From NCBI RefSeq assembly GCF_003284935.1, contig NZ_QMEV01000039.1, forward strand, positions 1 through 49,148: a stretch of DNA of 49,148 nucleotides. Reading direction: 5' to 3'. The notes below the pieces were generated by a model that worked only from the letters and a program-made list of their open reading frames with translations, was not told where the DNA came from and ran no database searches. This stretch comes from Mycobacterium colombiense. Lineage in GTDB: Bacteria > Actinomycetota > Actinomycetes > Mycobacteriales > Mycobacteriaceae. Within the stretch, counting starts at the first letter, position 1; each line of letters opens with the position of its first letter. The position numbers were made by a program, and so were the translations under genes. This document shows, in pieces, positions 23,634-31,985 of the stretch.

Positions 23634-26060
23634 CTATGGCGGCGGTTGGCCGGGCGCCGGTGGCGGCGGCGCCAGCAGCGGAATGGTGATCGGCGGCAGG
23701 CCCGGGATCTCGACGACCTGCGAACCGACCGGCGGCGCGCCTTCCGGTGGCGGCGGCGGGGCGGGCGGGATGCCGTTGCTGACCTGGATGGTGATGATCG
23801 AGCCCGGAATCGTCGCGCCGCTCGGCGTCGTGCCGACCACTTCGCCCTGCTTGGCGCTGCTGTTGACGAAGTTGTTCTGGTCGGCGACCTGGAAGCCCGC
23901 CTCCTTGATGCGCTGGCGGGCCGCGTCGATATCCAGGCCGGCGACGCTGGGCACCCGTGACCCGGGTGCCCCGTCGACGTAGCGCGGATCGGTGGGCGGC
24001 AACTGCACCGGCCCGAAATTGGTGGCGATCGGCTTCATGGCGGTGAACCACGTGCGGGCCGGCTCGTTTCCGCCGTACAGGTCGCCCTCGCCGCAGTGGC
24101 GCAGCGGGGCGGAACACAGATCGGTGGGGTTGGTGGAGTCGTCGTAGATGTAGTTGGCCGCCGCGTAGTGGTTGGTGAAGCCCACGAAGCCCGACGAGCG
24201 GTGCGCCTCGGTGGTGCCCGTCTTCCCGGACACCGGCAGGTCCCAGCCCGCCGCGCTGGCCGACCCGGCGGCCGTGCCGCCGCCCAGGGCGTCCTTGCTC
24301 ATTGCGTTGGCCAGCGTGTTCGCCAGGCCCTCGGGCACCACCTGGTCGCAGGTCTCGGTGGTGACGGCGACCTCGTTGCCCTTGCGGTCGACCAGCTTGT
24401 CGATCGGGTTGGGCGGGCACCAAGTGCCGCCGGAGGCCAGCGTGGCCGCGACGTTGGACAGTTCCAGCGCGTTCACCTCGATGGGGCCCAGCGTGAACGA
24501 GCCGATGTTCTGCCGTTTGACGAAGTCGGCCAGGCTCTCGTTGCTGTCGGGGTTGTAGTCGCGGGCCGTGCCCGGGTCGGCGTAGGACCGCAGCCCGAGC
24601 TTGATCGCCATGTCGACCGTGCGCGTCACGCCGACCTGCTGGATCAGCTTGGCGAAAGCGGTGTTGGGCGAGGTGGCCAACGCGTCGGTGACGTTCATCG
24701 ACCCGCGGTAGTTACCGGCGTTGACCACGCACCAGTTGTCCTTCGGGCAGCCCTTGGCCCCGCCGCTCCCCATGCCCTTCGCCTGGAACCGGCCCGGCAC
24801 CTCGAGGGTGGCGTTGATGCCCATGCCCATGTCCAGGGCCGCGGCCGTGGTGAAGATCTTGAAGACGGATCCCGCGCCGTCGCCGACCAGCGAGAAGGGC
24901 TGGGGGCGCATTGTCTGACCGGCGTCGACGTCGAGCCCGTAGGTGCGGTTGCTGGCCATGGCCATCACCTTGTGCGACGTCTTGCCGGGCTGGATCACGC
25001 TCATCACGCTCGAGATCCCCGGCAGGGTCGGGCTGGCGAATTTGTCGATGGCCGCCTTGACCGGGATCTGCACGTCCGGGTCCAGCGTGGTCTTGATCAG
25101 GTAGCCGCCCCGGGCCACCTGTTCCTTGCTGATCCCGGCCCGCGACAGGTACTCCTGGACGTAGTCGCAGAAGAAGGCGCGATCGCCCGCCGCGATGCAG
25201 CCGCGGGGCAGTTCGTTGGGCTGCGGCAGGATCCCCAGCGGCGCGGCCTTGGCCGCGCGCAGCGCTTCCTCCTCCTGCGGGATGTTCTGGATCATGGTGT
25301 CCAGCACCAGGTTTCGCCGCGCCAGTGCGCCTTCGGGATTGATGTACGGGTTGAGGGCGCTGGTCGACTGCACCATGCCCGCCAGCAGCGCCGCCTGCTG
25401 CCAGTTCAGGTCGGACGCGTTGATGCCGAAGTAGGTCTGGGCGGCGTCCTGTACGCCGAACGAGCCGTTGCCGAACGAGACCAGGTTCAGATAGCGGGTC
25501 AGGATCTCGGGCTTGGTGAAGGTCTTGTCCAGCGTCAGGGCCATGCGGATCTCGCGCAGCTTGCGGGCCGGAGTGGTTTCCACGGCCGCGCGCTTCTCGG
25601 CGTCGGTTTTCGCGGTCACCAGCAGTTGGTAGTTCTTGATGTACTGCTGCTCGATGGTCGAGCCGCCGCGGGTGTCGACGTCGCCGCGGGCGTAGCCGGC
25701 CAGCCCGGTCAGGGTGCCTTTCCAGTCCACGCCGTTGTGGTCGGCGAACCGCTTGTCCTCGATGGAGACGATCGCCAGCTTCATCGTGTTGGCGATCTTG
25801 TCGCTGGGCACCTCGAACCGGCGCTGCGAATACAGCCAGGCGATGGTGTTGCCCTTGGCATCGACCATCGTCGACACGGCGGGCACCTCGCCCTCGAGCA
25901 GCTGGGCCGAGCCATTGGCCACCACTTCCGAGGCGCGATTGGACACCAGTCCTATTCCGCCGGCGAACGGGAACAGCAGGGCCGTGGCGACGACGCTGGC
26001 CAACAAACAGAGCCCCGCGAGCTTAAGGATCGTGAGCGCGGCCGGGGGGCGGTCTGACAT
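23634..26060 (-). CDS. ponA2: PonA2, class A penicillin-binding protein with PASTA domain
   Basis: This 808-residue bifunctional peptidoglycan synthase has a membrane anchor at about 12-35. The GT51 transglycosylase (about 60-260) has its catalytic Glu in SIEDKRF (Glu101) and the motif RGGSTIEQQYIKN. The transpeptidase (about 340-640) has SVFK (Ser398, Lys401), SPN (Ser464) and KTG in SGKTGTTEAH. One PASTA domain (about 700-765, VPSVAGLDIDAARQRIKEAG) and a Pro-rich tail follow. It polymerises and cross-links peptidoglycan at the outer face of the membrane. It is divergent from whiB4, as in M. tuberculosis (Rv3682/Rv3681c). Confidence 0.97.
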   Translation of the reverse strand: MSDRPPAALTILKLAGLCLLASVVATALLFPFAGGIGLVSNRASEVVANGSAQLLEGEVPAVSTMVDAKGNTIAWLYSQRRFEVPSDKIANTMKLAIVSIEDKRFADHNGVDWKGTLTGLAGYARGDVDTRGGSTIEQQYIKNYQLLVTAKTDAEKRAAVETTPARKLREIRMALTLDKTFTKPEILTRYLNLVSFGNGSFGVQDAAQTYFGINASDLNWQQAALLAGMVQSTSALNPYINPEGALARRNLVLDTMIQNIPQEEEALRAAKAAPLGILPQPNELPRGCIAAGDRAFFCDYVQEYLSRAGISKEQVARGGYLIKTTLDPDVQIPVKAAIDKFASPTLPGISSVMSVIQPGKTSHKVMAMASNRTYGLDVDAGQTMRPQPFSLVGDGAGSVFKIFTTAAALDMGMGINATLEVPGRFQAKGMGSGGAKGCPKDNWCVVNAGNYRGSMNVTDALATSPNTAFAKLIQQVGVTRTVDMAIKLGLRSYADPGTARDYNPDSNESLADFVKRQNIGSFTLGPIEVNALELSNVAATLASGGTWCPPNPIDKLVDRKGNEVAVTTETCDQVVPEGLANTLANAMSKDALGGGTAAGSASAAGWDLPVSGKTGTTEAHRSSGFVGFTNHYAAANYIYDDSTNPTDLCSAPLRHCGEGDLYGGNEPARTWFTAMKPIATNFGPVQLPPTDPRYVDGAPGSRVPSVAGLDIDAARQRIKEAGFQVADQNNFVNSSAKQGEVVGTTPSGATIPGSIITIQVSNGIPPAPPPPPEGAPPVGSQVVEIPGLPPITIPLLAPPPPAPGQPPP

Positions 26061-26413
26061 GGCTACTACAGTAGCGGCCCCCAGTCACGCCGCCACGCTG
26101 CACGTTCTTCCAAAATTTGGGTCCTCTTGGGGCGCGGGCCGGCGGCCGCGAATTTGCAGTTGCGTTACAGGTCAGAGGTGCAACAGAGTGTGCAAGATCA
26201 CTTCTTCGCCTATCGTTTGGGACGAGACGGGACGCCCGTCCCAAAAAAAGCGTTATCGGACTGTTGCGCAATTGGCACCTGACCACCTAACTTAGACACA
26301 CGGTGAGATTCAGGTAACACCGATGTACATAGTGTGGCGTAGATCGCTAGGTCAGGATCTGCACCCGAGGAGGGCGGCCGTGACGGGCGGCCGGTAGGGA
26401 AAGGGAACAGTTC
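26061..26413. promoter_or_regulatory. Divergent intergenic region between ponA2 and whiB4
   Basis: This 353-bp gap holds the promoters of both genes. A short palindrome GGGACGCCCGTCCC (26229-26242) is followed by seven A residues. TACATA at 26326-26331, preceded by TG, is a possible extended -10 box for whiB4, which would leave an mRNA leader of about 75 nt. No SigF-type box was found and no small gene is convincing. Confidence 0.5.
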
Positions 26414-26764
26414 GTGTCACCAATACGGCCGGCGGCGCGTAGGACAAACATTGCAGCCGCACAAGGAGTACTCCGCAGCGTCGATGCTGAAGAACGGATC
26501 GCATGGGTCTCGAGGGCGCTATGCCGGACCACCGATCCCGACGAACTGTTTGTCCGGGGAGCGGCCCAGCGTAAAGCGGCGGTGATCTGCCGTCATTGCC
26601 CGGTGATGCAGGAGTGTGGAGCAGACGCGCTGGACAATAAGGTCGAGTTCGGGGTTTGGGGCGGCATGACCGAGCGGCAGCGCCGCGCCCTGCTCAAGCA
26701 GCACCCCGAGGTGGTTTCCTGGGCGGACTTCTTCGACAAGCGGCGGACCCGCAGCGTCGGCTGA
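26414..26764 (+). CDS. whiB4: WhiB4, redox-sensing Fe-S regulator
   Basis: This 116-residue WhiB-family protein has four cluster cysteines at 37, 59, 62 and 68 (ALCRTTDPDELF and ICRHCPVMQEC), the same spacing as M. tuberculosis WhiB4. The turn GVWGGMTERQRR and a basic C-terminus follow. The start is GTG 26414. By homology it binds an oxygen-sensitive 4Fe-4S cluster and regulates antioxidant genes as an oxidised disulfide protein. Gene order (ponA2, whiB4, Get3-like ATPases) identifies it as the Rv3681c orthologue. Confidence 0.96.
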   Translation: MSPIRPAARRTNIAAAQGVLRSVDAEERIAWVSRALCRTTDPDELFVRGAAQRKAAVICRHCPVMQECGADALDNKVEFGVWGGMTERQRRALLKQHPEVVSWADFFDKRRTRSVG

Positions 26765-26881
26765 CCTTCGCGAGCCCGACCCGCCGGCGGTCCATCGCTG
26801 CGGGTAGGGCCGACCGCCCCGCCGTTCGTCATTACGTTTCTGTTACGACGGGCGGGCCCGGATCTTCAGCCGGCCGGTTCC

Positions 26882-28039
26882 TCAGCGGGGCGTTGCCCGG
26901 CCCGCATCGTCACCGACCGAAGTGATCTGGTCCGCGAGCGCCCGCAGCGCCTCCAAATCCGAAACGTCGAACGGCAGCGACGGAACCCCGATCACCGGCA
27001 CGTGCGGGTTGGCCCCCGTGAACCGGGAAAGCAGTCTGATCTCTCGCTTGGCCATCTGCGCACGCTCGGCATGAATCTTCAACACCGCCGAGGCCAGCGC
27101 CGCCGATTCGGAATCGCTGTCCTGGTCCAGCATTTCGCTGCCGTCGATCGCCCGCTCGGCCGGCAGCGCACACAGCGGCGGATGGGTCCGGTTCAACACC
27201 AGCCCGGCGAGCGGCATGCCCTCCTGCGACAGGCGGTCGACGAAGAACGCGGCCTCGCGCAGCGCGTCGGGCTCGGCGGCCGACACCACCACGAACTGCG
27301 TCCCCCGCCTCTTCAGCAGCGCGTAGGTGCGATCGGCCTTTTCGCGGAAGCCGCCAAAGGTGGCGTCCAGAGACTGCACGAATGCCGCCGCGTCGCCGAG
27401 CATCTGTGAACCCAGGATCGTCGACATCGCCTTCATCGCCAAACCCATTGCGCCGGTGACCAATCGCCCGATGCCACGCCCCGGCGCCAGCAGCAGCCGC
27501 CACAACCGGCTGTCCATGAAGCTGCCCAGTCGTTTCGGCGCGTCTAGGAAGTCCAAGGCGTTGCGCGACGGCGGGGTATCGACCACCACCAGGTCCCAGC
27601 GATCCTCGGCCAGGAGCTGTCCCAGCTTCTCCATCGCCATGTATTCCTGCGTGCCGGCAAGCGAACTGGCGACGGTCTGATAGAACTGGTTGTCCAAAAT
27701 CGCCTGCGCGCGACCGGGTCCCGAGTACTGCACCACCATTTCGTCGAAGGTGCGGCGCATGTCGAGCATCATCGCGTGCAGCTCGCCGGGGACCTCCGCC
27801 GCCAGCGGAACGCGTTGCGGCGTGTTGCCGAGGTCGCTGACCCCCAAAGCCTGTGCCAGCCGCTTGGCCGGATCGATCGTCAAAACGCAGACGTTGCGCC
27901 CGTATTCGGCGGCGCGCAGCGCGATGGCGGCCGCGGTGGTGGTCTTGCCCACCCCGCCCGCGCCGCAGCACACCACCACGCGGTTGGTGGTGTCGGCCAG
28001 GATGGCGGCCATATCAAGTTGTTTGGGCGTGACGCTCAT
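26882..28039 (-). CDS. Get3/ArsA-like ATPase (Rv3680 type, BagB)
   Basis: This 385-residue anion-transporter-type ATPase has its P-loop at CCGAGGVGKTTT (about 26-35), a switch region DTPPSRNALDFLDAP and ArsA-like LTIDPAKRLAQALG. The homologue Rv3680 forms a pair with Rv3679, described as bacterial Get3-like proteins that protect against glycerol and nitric oxide toxicity. I recall the names BagA/BagB but am not fully certain which is which. It overlaps the upstream partner gene by ATGA (28036-28039), supporting equimolar co-expression. Confidence 0.92.
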   Translation of the reverse strand: MSVTPKQLDMAAILADTTNRVVVCCGAGGVGKTTTAAAIALRAAEYGRNVCVLTIDPAKRLAQALGVSDLGNTPQRVPLAAEVPGELHAMMLDMRRTFDEMVVQYSGPGRAQAILDNQFYQTVASSLAGTQEYMAMEKLGQLLAEDRWDLVVVDTPPSRNALDFLDAPKRLGSFMDSRLWRLLLAPGRGIGRLVTGAMGLAMKAMSTILGSQMLGDAAAFVQSLDATFGGFREKADRTYALLKRRGTQFVVVSAAEPDALREAAFFVDRLSQEGMPLAGLVLNRTHPPLCALPAERAIDGSEMLDQDSDSESAALASAVLKIHAERAQMAKREIRLLSRFTGANPHVPVIGVPSLPFDVSDLEALRALADQITSVGDDAGRATPR

Positions 28040-29055
28040 CGAACCCCCTGCTGCGCAAGTGATTCCGACAGCTCGTAGAGGCTACCGAGGTCGACCCCGT
28101 CGGAAATGGCCGGTAGTTCCAGTCGCGCCACCTTCAACTCATCGAGCTGTTGGGCGATCTCGGCGCGCGTAGCGACGACCGTCGCATGTTCGATGGTCTC
28201 GGTGAGCAGGCCCGCGAAGTCCTTGTCGTTCAAGCTGATTCCGGATTTTTCCAATCCGGCCCGCACCGAGTCCGCATCGACGTGCCCCTCGGCGGCCTTC
28301 GCCAGATCGGCCGGCTGCAGATAAGACGGGATGTTGCGGTTCACGATCACGCTGCCGATCGGCAGCTGCATCTCGGCGAGTTCTTCGATGGCTTCCAGCG
28401 TCTCCTGGACCGGCAACGCCTCCAGCAGGGTGACTAAGTGAATGGCCGTCTGCTCGGAGTGCAGCAGCTTCACCACGCCGTCGGCCTGCGAATGCACGGG
28501 GCCGCCCTTGGCCAGATCGGACACGGCTTTGGTGACGTCCAGGAACCGCGCGATCCGTCCGGTCGGCGGGGCGTCGACGACGATCGCGTCGTAAACCGGC
28601 AGCCGATTCTTGTCGACGCGGATCACGGTCTCTTTGATCTTGCCGGTCAGCAGCACGTCGCGCAGTCCGGGCGCGATCGTGGTCGCGAACTCGATGGCGC
28701 CGATGCGGCGCATCGCGCGACCCGCAATGCCCAGGTTGTAGAACATCTCGAGGTATTCGAGGAAGGCGGCCTCGATGTCGATCGCCAGGGCGTTGACCTG
28801 ACCGCCGCGCTCGGCGGTCGCGATCTTCACCTCCTGGTAGGGCAGCGGCGGGACGTCGAAGAGTTGCGCAATCCCTTGGCGCCCCTCGACTTCCACGAGC
28901 AAGACCTTGCGGCCCCCGGCGGCCAGCGTCAGAGCCAGCGCGGCCGCGATGGTCGACTTACCCGTGCCGCCTTTGCCGGTGACGAAATGTAAACGGGCCT
29001 TCGTCAAGCGCGCAGGCCAGCCGACGGCAGCTCCGCCGCTCGATGTGGTTGCCAC
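28036..29055 (-). CDS. Get3/ArsA-like ATPase (Rv3679 type, BagA)
   Basis: This 339-residue ATPase has a deviant Walker A FVTGKGGTGKSTIAAALAL (about 24-42), the switch VVDAPPTGRIARFLDV, and KVLLVEVEGRQGIAQLFD after the P-loop. It precedes and overlaps the second ATPase gene, and the two proteins are thought to form a heterodimer in M. tuberculosis. The start ATG 29055 lies 35 bp from the divergent DUF4177 gene. Confidence 0.92.
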   Translation of the reverse strand: MATTSSGGAAVGWPARLTKARLHFVTGKGGTGKSTIAAALALTLAAGGRKVLLVEVEGRQGIAQLFDVPPLPYQEVKIATAERGGQVNALAIDIEAAFLEYLEMFYNLGIAGRAMRRIGAIEFATTIAPGLRDVLLTGKIKETVIRVDKNRLPVYDAIVVDAPPTGRIARFLDVTKAVSDLAKGGPVHSQADGVVKLLHSEQTAIHLVTLLEALPVQETLEAIEELAEMQLPIGSVIVNRNIPSYLQPADLAKAAEGHVDADSVRAGLEKSGISLNDKDFAGLLTETIEHATVVATRAEIAQQLDELKVARLELPAISDGVDLGSLYELSESLAQQGVR

Positions 29056-29090
29056 CTTCGCATGCTAGCCCGACCCGATAAGCTCGCGGC

Positions 29091-29252
29091 ATGAGCCAAC
29101 CGACCGCATGGGAGTACGTCACGGTCCCGCTGCTGACGCATGCCACCAAACAGATCCTCGACCAGTGGGGTGCCGACGGCTGGGAGTTGGTGTCGGTGCT
29201 GCAAGGGCCGACCGGCGAGCAGCACGTCGCGTACCTGAAGCGCCCCAAATAG
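29091..29252 (+). CDS. Small DUF4177-like protein (Rv3678A type)
   Basis: This 53-residue protein starts at ATG 29091 and ends at TAG 29250-29252. It begins MSQPTAWEYVTVPLLTHATK and continues ILDQWGADGWELVSVLQG, the DUF4177 pattern of WEY-TV and the GWELV turn. It lies 11 bp before the RidA gene on the same strand and matches the position of Rv3678A. The function is unknown. Confidence 0.85.
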   Translation: MSQPTAWEYVTVPLLTHATKQILDQWGADGWELVSVLQGPTGEQHVAYLKRPK

Positions 29253-29263
29253 AGGTCGGTGCG

Positions 29264-29719
29264 ATGAGTGCTTCGGCCAGGCTCGGGCAGCTCGGCCTCG
29301 AGCTTCCGGAGGTGGTTGCGCCGCTGGCCGCCTATGTACCGGCGGTGCGCACGGGCAACCTGATCTACACGGCGGGCCAGCTGCCGATGCAGGCCGGAAA
29401 GCTGTTGGGCACCGGCAAGGTCGGCGCCGGCGTCAGCCCCGACGAGGGCAAGGCGCTGGCGCGGATCTGTGCGCTCAACGCGCTGGCGGCCGTCAACTCG
29501 CTGGTGGACATCGACGCGGTGACCCGGGTGGTCAAGGTCGTCGGGTTCGTCGCGTCGGCGCCGGGGTTCAACGGCCAGCCCGGCGTCATCAACGGGGCCT
29601 CCGAGCTGCTCGGCGAGGTGTTCGGCGAGCGGGGCGCGCACGCGCGTTCCGCGGTCGGCGTCTCCGAGCTGCCACTGGACGCGCCGGTGGAAGTGGAGCT
29701 GATCGTCGAGGTCGGCTGA
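29264..29719 (+). CDS. RidA-family enamine/imine deaminase
   Basis: This 151-residue RidA/YjgF protein has Arg128 in the active-site strand GAHARSAVGVSELP and the usual GNLIYTAGQLPM block. RidA hydrolyses reactive enamine/imine intermediates from PLP enzymes. The final block is PVEVELIVEV, as in the YjgF family. It is the orthologue of Rv3678c by position. It probably forms one transcript with the DUF4177 gene upstream and the MBL gene downstream (gaps of 11 and 5 bp). Confidence 0.93.
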   Translation: MSASARLGQLGLELPEVVAPLAAYVPAVRTGNLIYTAGQLPMQAGKLLGTGKVGAGVSPDEGKALARICALNALAAVNSLVDIDAVTRVVKVVGFVASAPGFNGQPGVINGASELLGEVFGERGAHARSAVGVSELPLDAPVEVELIVEVG

Positions 29720-29724
29720 CGTCC

Positions 29725-30528
29725 GTGACCAAGGCCGCCGAGTCGCTCACCCATCCCGCCTACGCCACGTTGCGGGCGGTCACCGAGACCGCGTCGGTCC
29801 TGCTGGCCGACAACCCCGGTCTGCTGACGCTCGAGGGCACCAACACCTGGGTGTTGCGCGGCCCGCGCAGCGACGAGCTCGTCATCGTGGACCCCGGGCC
29901 CGACGACGCTGACCACATCGCGCGGGTCGCCGCGCTGGGCCGTATCGCCCTGGTCCTGATCAGCCACCGGCACAGCGATCACACCGACGGCATCGACAAG
30001 CTGGTCGAGCTGACCGGCGCCACCGTGCGCTCGGCGGGCAGCGGTTTTCTGCGCGGCCTCGGCGGCGAGCTGACCGACGGCGAGGTGATCGACGCCGCCG
30101 GGCTGAAAATCAAGGTCATGGCGACCCCCGGCCACACCGCCGATTCGCTGTCCTTCCTGCTCGACGATGCCGTGTTGACCGCCGATACCGTGCTGGGCCG
30201 CGGCACCGCCGTCCTCGACAAGGAGGACGGCAGCCTGACGGACTACCTGGAATCGCTGCGGCGCCTGCGCGGCCTGGGACGACGGGCGGTGCTGCCCGGG
30301 CACGGCCCTGAGCTCACCGACCTGGCGAGCGTCACCCAGGGCTATCTCGCGCACCGACGGGAGCGATTGGACCAGGTGCGTGCGGCATTGCGGGAGCTGG
30401 GGGAGGACGCCGGCGCCCGCCAGATCGTCGAACACGTCTATGTCGATGTCGACGAGAAGCTCTGGGATGCCGCCGAGTGGTCCGTGCAGGTGCAGCTGAA
30501 CTATCTGCGCTCCGAGCCCACGGCGTAG
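29725..30528 (+). CDS. MBL-fold hydrolase (LACTB2/Rv3677c type)
   Basis: This 267-residue metallo-beta-lactamase-fold protein has zinc motif I ISHRHSDHTDG, then TPGHTADS, the bridging Asp in LTADTVLG, and VLPGHGPEL. A C-terminal winged-helix-like segment (RRERLDQVRAALRELGEDAG) matches the LACTB2-type arrangement, whose characterised members are RNases; the substrate here is unproven. GTG 29725 lies 5 bp after the RidA stop. Confidence 0.9.
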   Translation: MTKAAESLTHPAYATLRAVTETASVLLADNPGLLTLEGTNTWVLRGPRSDELVIVDPGPDDADHIARVAALGRIALVLISHRHSDHTDGIDKLVELTGATVRSAGSGFLRGLGGELTDGEVIDAAGLKIKVMATPGHTADSLSFLLDDAVLTADTVLGRGTAVLDKEDGSLTDYLESLRRLRGLGRRAVLPGHGPELTDLASVTQGYLAHRRERLDQVRAALRELGEDAGARQIVEHVYVDVDEKLWDAAEWSVQVQLNYLRSEPTA

Positions 30529-30593
30529 GGCGACCCAGCGAGACACTACCGCCCCTCGGTCTCGGCTCTGGGAGCACAAAGTTCTTCTGAAAA

Positions 30594-30615
30594 GCGCTAG
30601 CACCGGCGCTAGCAC
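30594..30615. repeat. Two direct copies of GCGCTAGCAC
   Basis: GCGCTAGCAC occurs at 30594-30603 and 30606-30615 (12-bp period). Each copy contains the palindrome GCTAGC. It lies between the convergent ends of the MBL gene and crp, so it is not in an obvious promoter position. Confidence 0.6.
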
Positions 30616-30693
30616 GTTGTGAAGTCGCCTCATGGTGCCGAGAAGGTGCCCGTGGGGCCGGTGTGCCTAATGACGGCGCAGCGCCGCCTCCCG

Positions 30694-30767
30694 CCCGCGC
30701 TTACCTCGCTCGGGGTTTGATGCTCGCTCGGTTGCGCCCGGGCTACGCCCGCGCTTACCTCGCTCGG
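30694..30767. repeat. Duplicated 20-bp element around the crp stop codon
   Basis: CCCGCGCTTACCTCGCTCGG occurs at 30694-30713 and again at 30748-30767, 54 bp apart. The second copy contains the crp stop codon and its last codons (Arg-Ala-Arg-stop). The duplication therefore looks like a copy of the crp 3' end placed in the intergenic gap. Confidence 0.8.
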
Positions 30768-31429
30768 CGGGCCAATCGCTCGGAGTCCGAGATCAGCACG
30801 CTCTTGCCCTCCAGGCGGATCCAGCCGCGGTGGGCGAAGTCGGCCAGCGCCTTGTTCACCGTCTCGCGGGAGGCCCCGACCAGCTGCGCGATCTCTTCCT
30901 GCGTCAGGTCGTGGGTGACCCGCATCGCGCCGCCCTCCTGGGTGCCGAACCGCTGGGCCAGCTGCAGCAGCTGCTTGGCCACCCGGCCGGGCACGTCGGT
31001 GAAGATGAGGTCGGCCAGGTTGTTGTTGGTGCGGCGCAGGCGTCGGGCCAGCACCCGCAGCAGCTGCTCGGCGATCTCGGGGCGGTCGGCGATCCAGGCC
31101 CGCAGCGCGTCGCGGTCCATCGACACCGCCCGCACCTCGGTGATGGTGGTGGCGCTGGATGTCCGGGGACCCGGGTCGAAGATCGACAATTCGCCGAACA
31201 TGTCCGACGGGCCCATGATCGTCAGCAGGTTCTCGCGTCCATCGGGCGAACGGCGACCGATCTTCACCTTCCCCGAGACGATGATGTACAGCCGATCGCC
31301 GGGTTCCCCCTCGGCGAAGACCGTGTGTCCGCGGGGGAAGTCGACGGGTTGCAGCTGCTTGGTCAGTGCTGTGACTGCGCCGGGTTCAACCCCTTGGAAG
31401 ATTCCTGCCCTTGCCAGGATCTCGTCCAC
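30755..31429 (-). CDS. crp: Crp, cAMP receptor transcription factor
   Basis: This 224-residue protein, the same length as M. tuberculosis Crp (Rv3676), has a cyclic-nucleotide domain with the phosphate-binding cassette FGELSIFDPGPRTSSATT (about 78-95), a C-helix around RVLARRLRRTNNNLADLIF and a helix-turn-helix LTQEEIAQLVGASRETVNKA (about 175-194). It acts as a global regulator, modestly cAMP-dependent in mycobacteria, binding TGTGA-N6-TCACA-like sites. No good copy of that site was found in its own 104-bp upstream gap. Confidence 0.97.
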   Translation of the reverse strand: MDEILARAGIFQGVEPGAVTALTKQLQPVDFPRGHTVFAEGEPGDRLYIIVSGKVKIGRRSPDGRENLLTIMGPSDMFGELSIFDPGPRTSSATTITEVRAVSMDRDALRAWIADRPEIAEQLLRVLARRLRRTNNNLADLIFTDVPGRVAKQLLQLAQRFGTQEGGAMRVTHDLTQEEIAQLVGASRETVNKALADFAHRGWIRLEGKSVLISDSERLARRAR

Positions 31430-31533
31430 GTTGCCTCTTCAACTTTCCCAGAAAATTAATGTGATACGGGCAGGCTAACCCCTTGCTCGCGTGACGAGTC
31501 TAGAGGTAGGCCGTTGTGTCCAACGTGCCAACG

Positions 31534-31929
31534 CTACACACGATTGGCGTGTCGAGGTGCCCTAAACTGCGGATTGACGTGCGATTGACCGTGGATCCGC
31601 GTGGGTAACGTCATCTCGTCGCGGTCGACGAAGCCGACGGCAAACGACGGCGCGGCATGACGCGGCCCGCCGCCCAGCCCGTTCGTCGCCGCCGTGGGCA
31701 GCTGCGCAAGCTCGCGCCGATGCAGGTATTCCAGCGCCTCCGGCATGCCTTCGGACGCCAGCGTGCGCATGTCCACGGCGCCGGCAAGTTCGAGGAATTC
31801 GTCGACGTCGGCCACAGCCGTGGCGGCGGGGGCGAGCTCCGATTCGAGCCGTCCAAGACCCAGCGCCGCCAGCATCAGCAGCACCGGAACGCCGGCCACC
31901 AGCAACCACGACACACGAAGAGTAAACAT
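31534..31929 (-). CDS. Small membrane-anchored protein (Rv3675 type)
   Basis: This 131-residue protein has one hydrophobic segment at residues 5-27 (VSWLLVAGVPVLLMLAALGL), then an acidic helical stretch and a low-complexity C-terminus. The position upstream of crp and divergent from nth matches Rv3675 of M. tuberculosis, annotated as a possible membrane protein. No functional motif was recognised. The C-terminal third may be poorly conserved. Confidence 0.75.
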   Translation of the reverse strand: MFTLRVSWLLVAGVPVLLMLAALGLGRLESELAPAATAVADVDEFLELAGAVDMRTLASEGMPEALEYLHRRELAQLPTAATNGLGGGPRHAAPSFAVGFVDRDEMTLPTRIHGQSHVNPQFRAPRHANRV

Positions 31930-31985
31930 GGCCTTGAATCAACACGGGGTCTCGGCCAGATCACGAAATCAGTACTCTGTCGTAG

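Noticed and set aside
24096..26057. 653-codon plus-strand ORF
   Set aside because: It is entirely antisense to ponA2, whose motifs are complete; no domain was recognised in the shadow.
26180..26210. GTG-N6-CAC near 26189 as a Crp site upstream of whiB4
   Set aside because: The Crp consensus has TGTGA-N6-TCACA, that is GTG-N8-CAC; the spacing here is wrong.
26229..26249. GGGACGCCCGTCCC palindrome followed by seven A residues, as a terminator
   Set aside because: The A run follows on the plus strand, so neither direction gives a stem followed by T residues; the position upstream of whiB4 also does not fit.
30594..30615. CTAGCAC units as a CIRCE (HrcA) operator
   Set aside because: CIRCE needs inverted arms nine bases apart. 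These are direct repeats 12 bp apart and lie between converging gene ends.
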